Of a stretch of 64,000 bases of DNA, positions 8,685 to 18,361 are shown piece by piece. Origin of the DNA: Bin55 sp028819195 (GTDB taxonomy: Bacteria; Pseudomonadota; Gammaproteobacteria; Pseudomonadales; Azotimanducaceae); the NCBI GenBank assembly GCA_028819195.1, contig JAPPMF010000012.1, forward strand, positions 248,001 through 312,000. Reading direction: 5' to 3'. The stretch's first letter is position 1; each line of letters begins with the position of its first letter. A model generated the notes under the pieces. The model saw nothing but the letters and a program-made list of their open reading frames with translations, was not told the DNA's origin and ran no database searches. The translations under genes and the position numbers were made by a program.

Positions 8685-9143
8685 ATGTCTGAGTTTACTG
8701 TTACTTTCCTATCCGTACCCATAAATTCCGATCTGGATCTAGCTCGACTGGTGTGTTTGTTGACCGGAGAATTGACTCGGATCAAGCAAAACGTACATAT
8801 TCTCACCGAAAACCAAGACATGTCCAAACAAATAGACGATACAATGTGGGTGTACCCCGATCATCGATTTATACCACATAGCGTCGCTAACCATTCTATA
8901 CCTAACTGTTTGGTGACTATCAGTTCCAACTGCAAAACGATACCTAAGACCGATGTATTGATAAACTTGACATCAAAGATTCTAGACGAAAGGAATTCCG
9001 TTGCTTCGATTTATGAGATTGCGACTCGCGAACACATTCAACTTACCGCGGCACGTGAAAAATTTCGAGCTTACCAACAACAAAAAATACCAATTCATCA
9101 TAGACATGTTGATGATTGGGAAACGTCCACTCTGATTCAATAG
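8685..9143 (+). CDS. holC: DNA polymerase III chi subunit (HolC)
   Basis: HolC (chi) links the clamp loader to single-strand binding protein through its partner psi. The 152-residue product has the family layout: TVTFLSVP-like strand at the start, ACLLTGELTRIKQNVHILTENQDMSKQIDDTMWV-type segment in which the usual QAxxLDxxLW pattern is visible in short form, a WVYPDHRFIPHSVA segment matching the family's FIPH motif, and a C-terminal REKFRAYQQQ helix. It directly precedes valS, the conserved gammaproteobacterial order. A divergent holD-like gene is present at 29391-30065. pepA, normally upstream, is missing here. Confidence 0.85.
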   Translation: MSEFTVTFLSVPINSDLDLARLVCLLTGELTRIKQNVHILTENQDMSKQIDDTMWVYPDHRFIPHSVANHSIPNCLVTISSNCKTIPKTDVLINLTSKILDERNSVASIYEIATREHIQLTAAREKFRAYQQQKIPIHHRHVDDWETSTLIQ

Positions 9144-9171
9144 TGTCGTACCCAAAAAACTTCGATAATAC

Positions 9172-11961
9172 ATGACAACTAACAAACAACTAGCCAAATC
9201 GTTTGCACCCAAGCAAATTGAAACTGAGCTTTACCAGCATTGGGAGTCTAAAGGGTATTTTTCGCCGCGCGCTGGTGGCACACCCTATTCGATTGCTATT
9301 CCACCTCCCAACATTACCGGGACTTTACATCTGGGGCACGCGTTTCAACAAACACTCATGGACACTCTTATTCGCTATAAGCGTATGTCCGGGTTTGATA
9401 CTTTATGGCAAACCGGAACTGACCACGCTGGTATCTCTACACAAATGGTAGTCACGGAACAATTGAAGCAAGAAGGTGTGTCGTTACACGAACTAGGGCG
9501 CGAGAAATTTGTCGAACGTGTTTGGAAATGGCGTGAACAGTCTGGCGGTGACATTATTTATCAGATGCGACGCCTCGGCACATCCGTAGATTGGCAACGT
9601 GAACGATTTACGATGGATGAAGGGTTTTCCACCGCAGTGATTGAAGTTTTTGTACGTCTGTACGAAGAAGGTTTGATCTATCGTGGCAAACGATTAGTCA
9701 ATTGGGATCCGAAATTCCAGACTGCGCTTTCCGATCTAGAAGTTCTTAGCGAACCCGAACAGGGAAATCTATGGAGTCTACAGTACCCCTTAGCTACTGA
9801 AGACTCAAATGAGTATGTTGTGGTCGCAACTACTCGTCCAGAAACTATGCTTGGCGATACAGCTGTTGCGGTTCATCCAGACGACTCGCGGTACAAGCAT
9901 CTCGTCGGTCAGTATGTAAACCTACCGTTAGCAAATCGCAAAATTCCAGTCATCGCCGATCACCATGTCGATCCCGAGTTTGGGACTGGGTGTCTGAAGA
10001 TCACGCCAGCACACGACTTTGACGACTACGAAATTGGTCTGAGACATGATCTGCCTGCAATTACGGTAATCGACTTTGCGGGCAATATGAATGACAATGT
10101 ACCCGCTGAATTCCGAGGACTAGACCGTTTTCAGGCTCGAGACAAAGTTGTTTCTACTTTGAAATCACTGGATTTATTAGAAGGTACCGAACCTTATGAA
10201 GTGCAAATCCCTCGTGGGGAACGGTCTGGAGTCGTAGTCGAGCCATTACTCACCGATCAATGGTTTGTTGACATCAAAAAACTAGCAACTCCAGCGATCA
10301 AAGCAGTAGAGTCTGAAGAAGTTAGATTTTTTCCAAAACGTTGGGAAAATGTCTTTTTTAGTTGGATGCACGACCTCAAGGATTGGTGTATCAGTAGACA
10401 ACTTTGGTGGGGTCATCGAATTCCTGCTTGGTACGATCCCGATGGGAACATCTACGTCGGTAGAAATGAAAGTGAAGTGCGCAACAAATATGAACTCGCC
10501 AATGATTTAGACTTGACGCAAGATCCTGATGTTCTCGAAACGTGGTTTTCTAGCGCCTTGTGGACATTCGGTACTCTAGGATGGCCAGAAATCACTGACG
10601 ACTTCAAACGATATCACCCAACCGATGTCCTTGTAACCGGCCATGACATCATCTTTTTCTGGGTCGCTCGCATGATCATGCTGACCAAGCACTTCACAAA
10701 CGAAGTGCCATTTTCGCATGTGTACATTACCGGATTGATTCGCGATGCCGAAGGTCAAAAAATGTCCAAAACCAAAGGTAACGGCATTGACCCTCTTGAC
10801 CTTGTCGATGGTATTTCACTCGACGAACTAGTCAGCAAACGGACTAGTAATTTACCGCAAGCTAGCATAGCTAAACGAATCGAGAAAACTACCCGTCGCG
10901 AGTACCCAAAAGGTATCCAAGCTTACGGAACCGATGCTTTACGCTTTACTTTATGTGCGATGGCCTCCCCGAGCAGCAGCTACAACTTTGACATAGCTAG
11001 GGTTGAAGGATACCACTACTTCTGTAACAAACTTTGGAACAGCTTACGGTATGTCGAAACGAATACACAGGATTGGAATCAGAATGGCGAGTTTACCCTG
11101 TCGACTATCGATAAATGGATTCGCTCGCGGTTACATCGACTCGTTCAAGCTTGCCATAAACATCTCAATTCCTATCGGTTTGATTTATATGCACAAGCAC
11201 TCTACGAATTTGTTTGGCATGAGTTCTGCGATTGGTATTTGGAACTAACGAAACCAACCCTGTACTCATCATCTGATCACGAAGCTTGCCTCGGCGTTCA
11301 ACACGTTCTCTTAGAGTGTTCCGATGCAATTTTGCGGCTGGCTCACCCGGTTATACCTTACATTACCGAATCGCTCTGGAAAACAGTAGCTGAAAAACTC
11401 GAACGATCGGTCGATACCGTGATGCTTGCTGAGTATCCGAAGGCAGAAGATTTTGCTGTGGACCCCCAAGCCGAAAAGTGTATCGATTGGTTAAAGGAGG
11501 TAATAAATACCGTTCGGTCGATTCGTGGCGAACGACGAATACCGCCCCAAACAGAAGTCACGGTCTTATTAAAAAACGGAACAGAAGAAGACCAACAATT
11601 GCTAGATAACTTTAAACCACTTCTTTGCAAACTGGCAAAAATATCGACTATCCAATGGGGCAATAATTTAGATTCTACCATTTATGGTTCGACTCAAATT
11701 GTTCAGGGGATGGAACTGACCGTACCGTTTCTCGATAACAATGAGATCACTAATGAACTCAGTCGTTTAGCAAAAGAATCGAATCGTGTTCGACTGGAAT
11801 TGGAAAGAGTCAATGGTAAGCTTGAGAATCCTAATTTCATTCAACGTGCGCCACACTTCGTAGTCGAAGCTCAACAACAAAAATCGCGTGAATTGATTAC
11901 TCAGCTAACATCGCTCGAACAACAAGAGCAAGTAGTTCGCGCCGCGCTTGAAGAAATTTAG
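9172..11961 (+). CDS. valS: Valyl-tRNA synthetase
   Basis: ValS charges tRNA-Val and edits misactivated threonine. The 929-residue class I enzyme has PPNITGTLHLGHAFQQ (HIGH motif) near residue 45, the editing domain with TTRPETMLGDTAVAVHP around residues 220-236, the WWGHRIPAW segment near 415, GQKMSKTKGN (KMSKS motif variant KMSKT) near 528, an anticodon-binding helical domain and a C-terminal coiled coil rich in Glu, Gln and Leu. ATG 9172 lies 28 bases after holC with no clear Shine-Dalgarno. Its 3' end overlaps the convergent oxidoreductase by four bases. Confidence 0.98.
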   Translation: MTTNKQLAKSFAPKQIETELYQHWESKGYFSPRAGGTPYSIAIPPPNITGTLHLGHAFQQTLMDTLIRYKRMSGFDTLWQTGTDHAGISTQMVVTEQLKQEGVSLHELGREKFVERVWKWREQSGGDIIYQMRRLGTSVDWQRERFTMDEGFSTAVIEVFVRLYEEGLIYRGKRLVNWDPKFQTALSDLEVLSEPEQGNLWSLQYPLATEDSNEYVVVATTRPETMLGDTAVAVHPDDSRYKHLVGQYVNLPLANRKIPVIADHHVDPEFGTGCLKITPAHDFDDYEIGLRHDLPAITVIDFAGNMNDNVPAEFRGLDRFQARDKVVSTLKSLDLLEGTEPYEVQIPRGERSGVVVEPLLTDQWFVDIKKLATPAIKAVESEEVRFFPKRWENVFFSWMHDLKDWCISRQLWWGHRIPAWYDPDGNIYVGRNESEVRNKYELANDLDLTQDPDVLETWFSSALWTFGTLGWPEITDDFKRYHPTDVLVTGHDIIFFWVARMIMLTKHFTNEVPFSHVYITGLIRDAEGQKMSKTKGNGIDPLDLVDGISLDELVSKRTSNLPQASIAKRIEKTTRREYPKGIQAYGTDALRFTLCAMASPSSSYNFDIARVEGYHYFCNKLWNSLRYVETNTQDWNQNGEFTLSTIDKWIRSRLHRLVQACHKHLNSYRFDLYAQALYEFVWHEFCDWYLELTKPTLYSSSDHEACLGVQHVLLECSDAILRLAHPVIPYITESLWKTVAEKLERSVDTVMLAEYPKAEDFAVDPQAEKCIDWLKEVINTVRSIRGERRIPPQTEVTVLLKNGTEEDQQLLDNFKPLLCKLAKISTIQWGNNLDSTIYGSTQIVQGMELTVPFLDNNEITNELSRLAKESNRVRLELERVNGKLENPNFIQRAPHFVVEAQQQKSRELITQLTSLEQQEQVVRAALEEI

Positions 11962-12926
11962 TTGACCTGCAAGACTACTTTACCAATGGTTTTGTTGGAA
12001 GCGACTTCTTGGTGCGCGTCATCTACCTGTTGAATAGGATAAACTCGGTGAATGATGGGGACTATTTCCCCTCTTTTGACGTAGGGCCAGATGCGCGAAC
12101 TGAGTTCACCCATCACCTGCGATTTACTAGCGATAGATCGAGCGCGCAATGTCGACCCGATAATCCGTTGTCGTTTTACCATTAATTGTCGGATATGAAG
12201 GTTGGCTTCAGCTCCTCCCATTACCCCTATGAGAACTAAACGGCCATCCGTTGCAAGGCAGCTTAAATTTTGCTCCAAATAGGAACCACCAACAGGATCT
12301 AAAATCACATCAACTCCCCTACCTTTGGTGCACTTCATTACTTCTTCAGCAAAGTTAGATTCAGTTCGAATCCAACCTTCACACGCACCTAATTCCTTAC
12401 ATCTCGCAAGCTTCTGTCGATCACCGACCGTAACGAAACACCGGTTTTGCAGTACACGACAAAGTTGAATCCCTGCGGTCCCAACACCGCTAGCACCTGC
12501 GTGAAGTAAAACCGTTTCCCCTGGAAGTGTCTTTGCTTCGAGATAAAGATTTAAATAAGCCGTTGCAAAAACTTCTGGTAAGCAAGCAGCTTGTTCGAAA
12601 GACAGATTCGCAGGAATGGGTACCACCTGCCCAGCAGCAACGGTAACGTATTCGGAATATCCTCCACCAGCCAAAAGTGCACAAACCTGATCACCAATCT
12701 TGAACCTGCCTACTCCCCGACCAACACCTGCGACAATACCACTACACTCAAGCCCCATAACTTCCGTAATTCCTTGTGGAGGTGGGTACCGGCCTTGTCG
12801 TTGCGCTAAATCTGCCCGATTTACTGCACTAGCCTTTATCTTGATCAGGACTTCACCTCGATCTGGAATTAAATCTGGTACTTCATCCCATACTAGTATT
12901 TGATTTTTTTGAACAACAGCTTTCAG
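11958..12926 (-). CDS. NAD(P)H-quinone oxidoreductase, MDR/zeta-crystallin family, CTG start
   Basis: This zinc-independent medium-chain reductase moves hydride from NAD(P)H to quinones or similar acceptors. From the CTG at 12926 the product is 322 residues, normal for the family. It starts LKAVVQKNQILVWDEVPD, then has SAVNRADLAQRQGRYPPP and GLECSGIVAGVG, the TVLLHAGASGVGTAGIQL nucleotide-binding segment, and the KxxxRxxIIGSTLRARS block typical of PIG3-type enzymes. The first ATG, at 12758, would delete 56 conserved residues. No ATG, GTG or TTG exists in frame between the upstream stop and 12758. A perfect AAGGAG stands nine bases before the CTG, so I take CTG as the start. Confidence 0.85.
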   Translation of the reverse strand: MKAVVQKNQILVWDEVPDLIPDRGEVLIKIKASAVNRADLAQRQGRYPPPQGITEVMGLECSGIVAGVGRGVGRFKIGDQVCALLAGGGYSEYVTVAAGQVVPIPANLSFEQAACLPEVFATAYLNLYLEAKTLPGETVLLHAGASGVGTAGIQLCRVLQNRCFVTVGDRQKLARCKELGACEGWIRTESNFAEEVMKCTKGRGVDVILDPVGGSYLEQNLSCLATDGRLVLIGVMGGAEANLHIRQLMVKRQRIIGSTLRARSIASKSQVMGELSSRIWPYVKRGEIVPIIHRVYPIQQVDDAHQEVASNKTIGKVVLQVN

Positions 12927-12935
12927 TTTATCAAT

Positions 12936-12941
12936 CTCCTT
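12936..12941 (-). promoter_or_regulatory. Shine-Dalgarno AAGGAG that fixes the CTG start
   Basis: The minus strand reads AAGGAG followed by nine bases and CTG at 12926. It is one of few strong ribosome-binding sites in the window and it supports initiation at the CTG rather than at the internal ATG 12758. Confidence 0.65.
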
Positions 12942-12999
12942 TCTTATAGTGTGTGTATGAACTTTTGATAATATTCATAACAGTTAAAACGTAATCTCG

Positions 13000-14004
13000 A
13001 TGCAAAAATCGTCAGTAAGCATAGTTGTCGTCAATCTTGGTTCTCCTAAATCCCCGAAACCAAATGACGTTGGAAAATATCTCAACGAGTTTCTTACGGA
13101 TCCCTATGTAATCAATCTACCCACTTGGATACGATACCCGCTGGTCAAAGCTTGTATTACTCCGTTCAGAAAGTACCGCTCCGCCGAAGCTTACCGTTCC
13201 ATCTGGAACACAGATGGAGGTCCATTAAGAACGATTACCTGTCAAGTTGCAGCCCAAGTTGAAGAGACTACTGGAATCAAAACCCTGCCCGCAATGAGAT
13301 ATGGGGAACCATCGATACATGCTGCGATTCAACAACTACAGGACTACCAAACAATCTTCCTCGCATTGCAATATCCGCAACATGCGGACTCCACGAGAAC
13401 GACGTCGATCAGATATATAGAACAACTGATTGAAAACAAGCAACTAATCGTTGCCCCATCCTTTTACAATGACACAAACTATCTCAACGTGTTGGTAAAC
13501 CATACGAAAGAACATCTACGGAATCCTATCGATCATGTACTAATAAGTTTTCATAGTTTACCCGAGTCGCATATTAAGAACGCCGATCCAACAAACAAGC
13601 ATTGCCTTATCGATTTAAACTGCTGTGAAATAGAGTCGATTGCACATTCAACCTGTTATCGGCATCAATGTCTTCATACTGCGAAAGTACTCGGCGAGTC
13701 GCTCGGACTACCCTACTCGATTAGCTTTCAGTCTCGTTTAGGACGTGCTAAGTGGCTCGAGCCAACAACCGAGTTTAGCCTTAAACGATTGGCACAAAAA
13801 AATGTCAAGAATCTTGCGGTTGTTTGTCCCGGATTCACCGCTGACAACCTCGAAACACTCGAAGAAATCGGAATTCAAGGAAAGAACACGTTTATGATAA
13901 ATGGTGGTAAATCGTTCCAATTGATTCCTTGTTTGAATTCTGACAAGAACTGGATTAGCTTTTTGTCTACTTGGATTCTGCAACAGCTAAATATGACGAC
14001 ATGA
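13000..14004 (+). CDS. hemH: Ferrochelatase
   Basis: HemH inserts ferrous iron into protoporphyrin IX, the last step of haem synthesis. The 334-residue product has VVNLGSPKSPKPNDVGKYLNEF at the N-terminus, the LRYG-like MRYGEPSIHAAI segment near residue 105, LISFHSLPESHIKNAD with the proposed catalytic His near 185, and the C-terminal PGFTADNLETLEEI motif with the conserved Glu. Length fits the family (about 320-340). ATG 13000 has no strong Shine-Dalgarno. The gene diverges from the oxidoreductase, with 73 bases between the two starts. Confidence 0.95.
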   Translation: MQKSSVSIVVVNLGSPKSPKPNDVGKYLNEFLTDPYVINLPTWIRYPLVKACITPFRKYRSAEAYRSIWNTDGGPLRTITCQVAAQVEETTGIKTLPAMRYGEPSIHAAIQQLQDYQTIFLALQYPQHADSTRTTSIRYIEQLIENKQLIVAPSFYNDTNYLNVLVNHTKEHLRNPIDHVLISFHSLPESHIKNADPTNKHCLIDLNCCEIESIAHSTCYRHQCLHTAKVLGESLGLPYSISFQSRLGRAKWLEPTTEFSLKRLAQKNVKNLAVVCPGFTADNLETLEEIGIQGKNTFMINGGKSFQLIPCLNSDKNWISFLSTWILQQLNMTT

Positions 14005-14084
14005 GCAATATTCCTACAATCTAATGAAATGCTAGTTAAATTAAAGTCACCTCATGTGTTTAACTTGGAGACGGTGGTTCCAAT

Positions 14085-17000
14085 ATGAAGACAAATTTAT
14101 TTATAAAGTTGCAAATATTTGCTTGTGTATTCTTGTGCGCATATGTAGCACACGCACAGGATACTACACAAGATGTTTATGTCCCAGAAGTACTCAAACC
14201 ATGGGTGGACTGGGTATTAGAACAAAACCCGCAGATTAGTTGCCCACAGACGTTCGATAACGGTACTCGCTTGGACTGTGGTTGGATTCGCGAAATCGAC
14301 ATACATCTCCAAACCAGTTCCAGCCCGATACTTCAAATTCGTATGAATGTGGACGCATTCGCGGACACGCAGGTGTCATTACCCGTAGCAGCTTCGATTA
14401 AACCACGAAACGTCCTTGCTGATGGTAACAGAGTACCGGTTATGGGCGGTAACAACCAACCGATGGTATTTCTAACCAAAGGCGCTCACATCGTAACTTT
14501 AGAGCTAACTTGGGATCCAGAATTCACATTGGAATACGTCGATTTACCCGGTGCGGGTATCGTGAATTTTCGCATTGATGGTGAGCCTATCGTACAGCCT
14601 GTCCTGACTAATCATGGAACAAAACTATGGCTCACACAAGTGTTGGAAAAACCAGCTGAACCGTCTGAAGAATCTGATGTTGAAGACACGCAAAAACTTC
14701 GCGTTTTCCGGTCACTTGAAGATAGTGTGCCCCAAATGCTTGTTACCTATGTTCAACTGACTGTCACTGGTCGTTCTCGCCTTATAACACTCGGCGAAGT
14801 ACTACCTGCTGGGTTTCTTGCAACTCACTTGGAATCGAGTAGACCAGCACTTCTTGATGAATCGGGAAGTGTAACCGTAGCCGTCGAAGTTGGTAACAAT
14901 TGGGTACAGATCGAGGCCCGTGCAGTTGAACAGTTCAACCGTTTCAGTTATCAACAAATTTCTGAAGATTGGCCTGCCGAAGAGGTCTGGATGGTAGAAC
15001 CTAATCCAGCAATTCGAGTAATTAGTATGGCAGGACCACCACGAACCAATCTTGACCAAATCGATATTCCGGCGCGAATCGCATACAGACTGGATGAAAA
15101 AACCGGCTTTGTTCTTTCGGCTGATGCAGATTTAGTGTTCACGGAAGGACAACGGGGCGACGTTAACCCCCGTCCGACGGACTATTACGTCGAACGCGAA
15201 TTATGGTTAAATTTTGCAGGGGAGTCGTTCATTGCTGAAGACACTTTTTATCTCGATGCCGTTGACACCGAACCGTTAATTTCAAAATATCTGCCGGGGC
15301 GAGTAAAAGTCGACGGTGAATTTCGTCTACTGACCTACCACGACCCGGAGCAGGAACGATTACCAGGAGTAACGGTTTCGGAAGACATTTCTGAAATCGA
15401 AGCGGTAACACAGTTCAAAAAAAGCAATTCCATTCCTGCAATTGGCTGGGATATTGAAGCCCAGGGTCTGAACATGACCATGCATCTACCACCCGGTTGG
15501 TTGATGCTTTGGTCGCAAGGTTCGGATCAAGTTAAAAATTCATGGGTGTCGCATTGGTCTGTCGCGAGCATATTCCTTGCTCTCCTGTTACTCATTTTAG
15601 TCTTTCGTCTAGGAGGTACTTTGTGGACGACCGTACTAGCGGTCACAATATTGCTAAGTTTCCCTTATAGTTTCGAACCGATGATCGGTTGGATCGGGCT
15701 TGCCAGCCTGGGTCTGTTGCTTCGATTTGTTCGTTCAAGCCACCTACAAAAAATTCTGCGAATCTGCTATGGTGTGGTTCTCATTGTAGTGTCACTCATG
15801 ACGATTTACACAGCTACTTTGCTCGCCCGCGATGCCCTGTACCCCCAGCTCGGTCAAAAACAAAACTACAACTACTCTTTAATCGATACCGCATCCATTG
15901 AGTTGCAGAGAAGATTACCGAAATCTGACAGGCTGGAAATGGAAGAGGTCGTTGCTACTGGGTCGCGGCTACCAGGAGTGGATAGCACTGCTAATATGGT
16001 CGTCTATGATGTAGAGGACATTGCCAAAACCGGTGCTACAACTATTGACAACTTTTTCCGAAAGATTCCTGAACAGTTCAGTTCTACTAACCCTCAGACC
16101 GGCTATCTCGGATCTACAGGAGATGATCTAACTGCTGGGGATACTTCAAGTACCCAAACAAGACCTCCGAACACTCGAGCTGTAAATGTACAAACCGGCC
16201 CAGGGACGCCATTCTGGCGACACAATTCAGTACAGTTTGATTGGGATGGTTCGGTTAGTGCTAATCGAAATCTAAATTTTGTGCTATTACCACCATGGGT
16301 CTCGCGTACTGCAATCGGTATTGGCTCGATTCTGATGGCGGTAGTCTCGATATTCTTTCTATTAGTTCACGTACCGCAAACAGTCGCCCAATTACCAAAC
16401 TTAATTAAACGAGTCGTGCACATTGTGCCAGGTCTATTGCTGGTTGGTCTCATGTTGAATACGGCCAACGACTTACATGCAGAGATACCTGACAGCGACC
16501 TGCTTGAGGATCTTGAAGATCGACTGTTGGATGCGATGGAATGCGAAGGCGATTGTGCCTATATGGAACAAGCAACGGTTACGACAAATGACGACCAAAT
16601 GACAATGGTTCTTCGCATTCACACACTCAACCGAGTAGCGGTTCCATTACCAACGAGCGAGAACACCTGGCACCTTAAGGAGATTTCCCTTGATGAAGTA
16701 GACTTACCTTTGTTACGCAAACGAACTCACCTCTATACGGTTTTGGATAAAGGTGTCCATGATGTTACTGTCAAAGCAAACATTAGCAACTTGTACCGAC
16801 TTGACTTTCGATTCCCACTGTTACCCGGTTACATCTATCTGAATACTGAAGGCTGGCAGGTAGAAGGAATCAATCAAAATCAATTACGCCAACAATCTTT
16901 TTCACTTCGAAAAACAGTACCCGATGCCGACGATGACGAAACCAATTCGTTAATGAAGTCTCGCCAGTTCATCTATCCCTATGTATCGGTAACTCGAAAG

Positions 17001-18305
17001 ATTTACTTAGAGTATGAACCAAGAATGGAAACGGTCGTTGAGCGTATCGCACCGGAAACCGGCGAATTTACTGTTCGAATACCGTTGCTTCCAAACGAGG
17101 CGGTACTCGAACACAGTGACTTAATGGAAATTCGAGAGATGGTTATCAATTTCGCAGGTTGGCAAAGTTCATTCAGATGGGAAAGTCTGTTCAATGCCCA
17201 AATGGACCTACAACTGCGCGCCCCTGATCTAACGGAAAGATCGGAAGTATGGTCGATTCGGACTTCGGAGTTTTGGTTACTCGATTTTGCCGGAATAACT
17301 CCCATTCAATCCGACAATCGTTTGACCACTTTTGTACCTCTATCAGGTGAAACTTTGGACTTGAAATTTTCGCAGCCAAGCAGAGTACCCGGTACTACGC
17401 TAACGGTTGAAAGGGCCCATCTAGCAATGGATGTGAAAGAGCGTACAACGGAAACAACACTGTACTTATCCGTCCAAGCGACACAAGCGAGCGAATTTTC
17501 TATTAGCATTCCGGAAAACGCAACAATTAAAGATATTCTCGCCAACAACGATCAACAACCGATACCACCGTCGTCAACAATACTGTTACCGATTAGCAAC
17601 GGTTTAGGTCGTTACCAAATTGAGTGGGAAACAGATTCAGGTATCGACATATTAGAGCAGTCGCCAACTATTACCCTGAATCAACAAGCCTTAAATATGA
17701 GTTATACCGTGTCGGTACCACAGAATCGTTGGGTAATTTGGACCGGTGGTCTAGCACAGAATCCTGATGTGTTGACTTGGCTCACGGCGGTAGGTTTGAT
17801 TGTGCTCGGACTCTGCTTAGTACGTGTCCCCAATATTGGATTGTCAGTCGTGGAAGTGATTCTATTAGCAATAGGCTCAGCGCTGACTAATCCATGGATC
17901 TTTTTTGTGATCGGGGTATGGAAATTAGCAGTCTGGTGGCGGTCGCACAACCAACAAGATTCGAAGTACAAGATTCTTTTTCGTGTAATACAAAGCATTT
18001 TCGTTCTGCTAGGTGTCATATTTGGTATCGTTGTCATTTACTTGGTAATCAATGTTTTAGTGGATGTTTCCAGTGGAAATATGTTTTACAATTACTTTAG
18101 TTGGTATGTCGACGAGGTAAAAGAATCACTACCCGTTGTTTGGTTGCTCGCGCTACCGCAATGGGTATACTTGGCGTTAATCGTCATGTGGTTGCTTTGG
18201 CTTGCAGTGGTGTTTGTACGTTGGGCACGCAGTAGTTGGAGTGTCGTAGCCAATTTTGAACCTCAGGCCGAACGTTCACCTCCGGCGCTTGCAACAGACT
18301 CCTAG
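14085..18305 (+). CDS. Large duplicated membrane protein with TonB-plug-like segment
   Basis: I do not recognise the function. The 1406-residue product has a signal peptide (IFACVFLCAYVAHAQD). It then has a periplasmic part to about residue 490, membrane helices at about 490-585, a soluble segment at about 619-705, two helices near 740-795, a second periplasmic part at about 800-1220, and C-terminal helices. The two periplasmic parts look duplicated: both contain an LP strand followed 35-45 residues later by KGxHxVT (K132 and K889). The middle segment, EEVVATGSRLPG with DVEDIAKTGATTIDNFFRKIP, resembles the start of a TonB-dependent receptor plug although no beta-barrel follows. Start ATG 14085 follows GGAG at -19. 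A TSUP exporter gene follows 56 bases later. Confidence 0.75.
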   Translation: MKTNLFIKLQIFACVFLCAYVAHAQDTTQDVYVPEVLKPWVDWVLEQNPQISCPQTFDNGTRLDCGWIREIDIHLQTSSSPILQIRMNVDAFADTQVSLPVAASIKPRNVLADGNRVPVMGGNNQPMVFLTKGAHIVTLELTWDPEFTLEYVDLPGAGIVNFRIDGEPIVQPVLTNHGTKLWLTQVLEKPAEPSEESDVEDTQKLRVFRSLEDSVPQMLVTYVQLTVTGRSRLITLGEVLPAGFLATHLESSRPALLDESGSVTVAVEVGNNWVQIEARAVEQFNRFSYQQISEDWPAEEVWMVEPNPAIRVISMAGPPRTNLDQIDIPARIAYRLDEKTGFVLSADADLVFTEGQRGDVNPRPTDYYVERELWLNFAGESFIAEDTFYLDAVDTEPLISKYLPGRVKVDGEFRLLTYHDPEQERLPGVTVSEDISEIEAVTQFKKSNSIPAIGWDIEAQGLNMTMHLPPGWLMLWSQGSDQVKNSWVSHWSVASIFLALLLLILVFRLGGTLWTTVLAVTILLSFPYSFEPMIGWIGLASLGLLLRFVRSSHLQKILRICYGVVLIVVSLMTIYTATLLARDALYPQLGQKQNYNYSLIDTASIELQRRLPKSDRLEMEEVVATGSRLPGVDSTANMVVYDVEDIAKTGATTIDNFFRKIPEQFSSTNPQTGYLGSTGDDLTAGDTSSTQTRPPNTRAVNVQTGPGTPFWRHNSVQFDWDGSVSANRNLNFVLLPPWVSRTAIGIGSILMAVVSIFFLLVHVPQTVAQLPNLIKRVVHIVPGLLLVGLMLNTANDLHAEIPDSDLLEDLEDRLLDAMECEGDCAYMEQATVTTNDDQMTMVLRIHTLNRVAVPLPTSENTWHLKEISLDEVDLPLLRKRTHLYTVLDKGVHDVTVKANISNLYRLDFRFPLLPGYIYLNTEGWQVEGINQNQLRQQSFSLRKTVPDADDDETNSLMKSRQFIYPYVSVTRKIYLEYEPRMETVVERIAPETGEFTVRIPLLPNEAVLEHSDLMEIREMVINFAGWQSSFRWESLFNAQMDLQLRAPDLTERSEVWSIRTSEFWLLDFAGITPIQSDNRLTTFVPLSGETLDLKFSQPSRVPGTTLTVERAHLAMDVKERTTETTLYLSVQATQASEFSISIPENATIKDILANNDQQPIPPSSTILLPISNGLGRYQIEWETDSGIDILEQSPTITLNQQALNMSYTVSVPQNRWVIWTGGLAQNPDVLTWLTAVGLIVLGLCLVRVPNIGLSVVEVILLAIGSALTNPWIFFVIGVWKLAVWWRSHNQQDSKYKILFRVIQSIFVLLGVIFGIVVIYLVINVLVDVSSGNMFYNYFSWYVDEVKESLPVVWLLALPQWVYLALIVMWLLWLAVVFVRWARSSWSVVANFEPQAERSPPALATDS

Positions 18306-18361
18306 TTCAAATCTGATTCAAGCGAATATTCGACAGGTAGACTCGAACTGCAGCCACTAGC

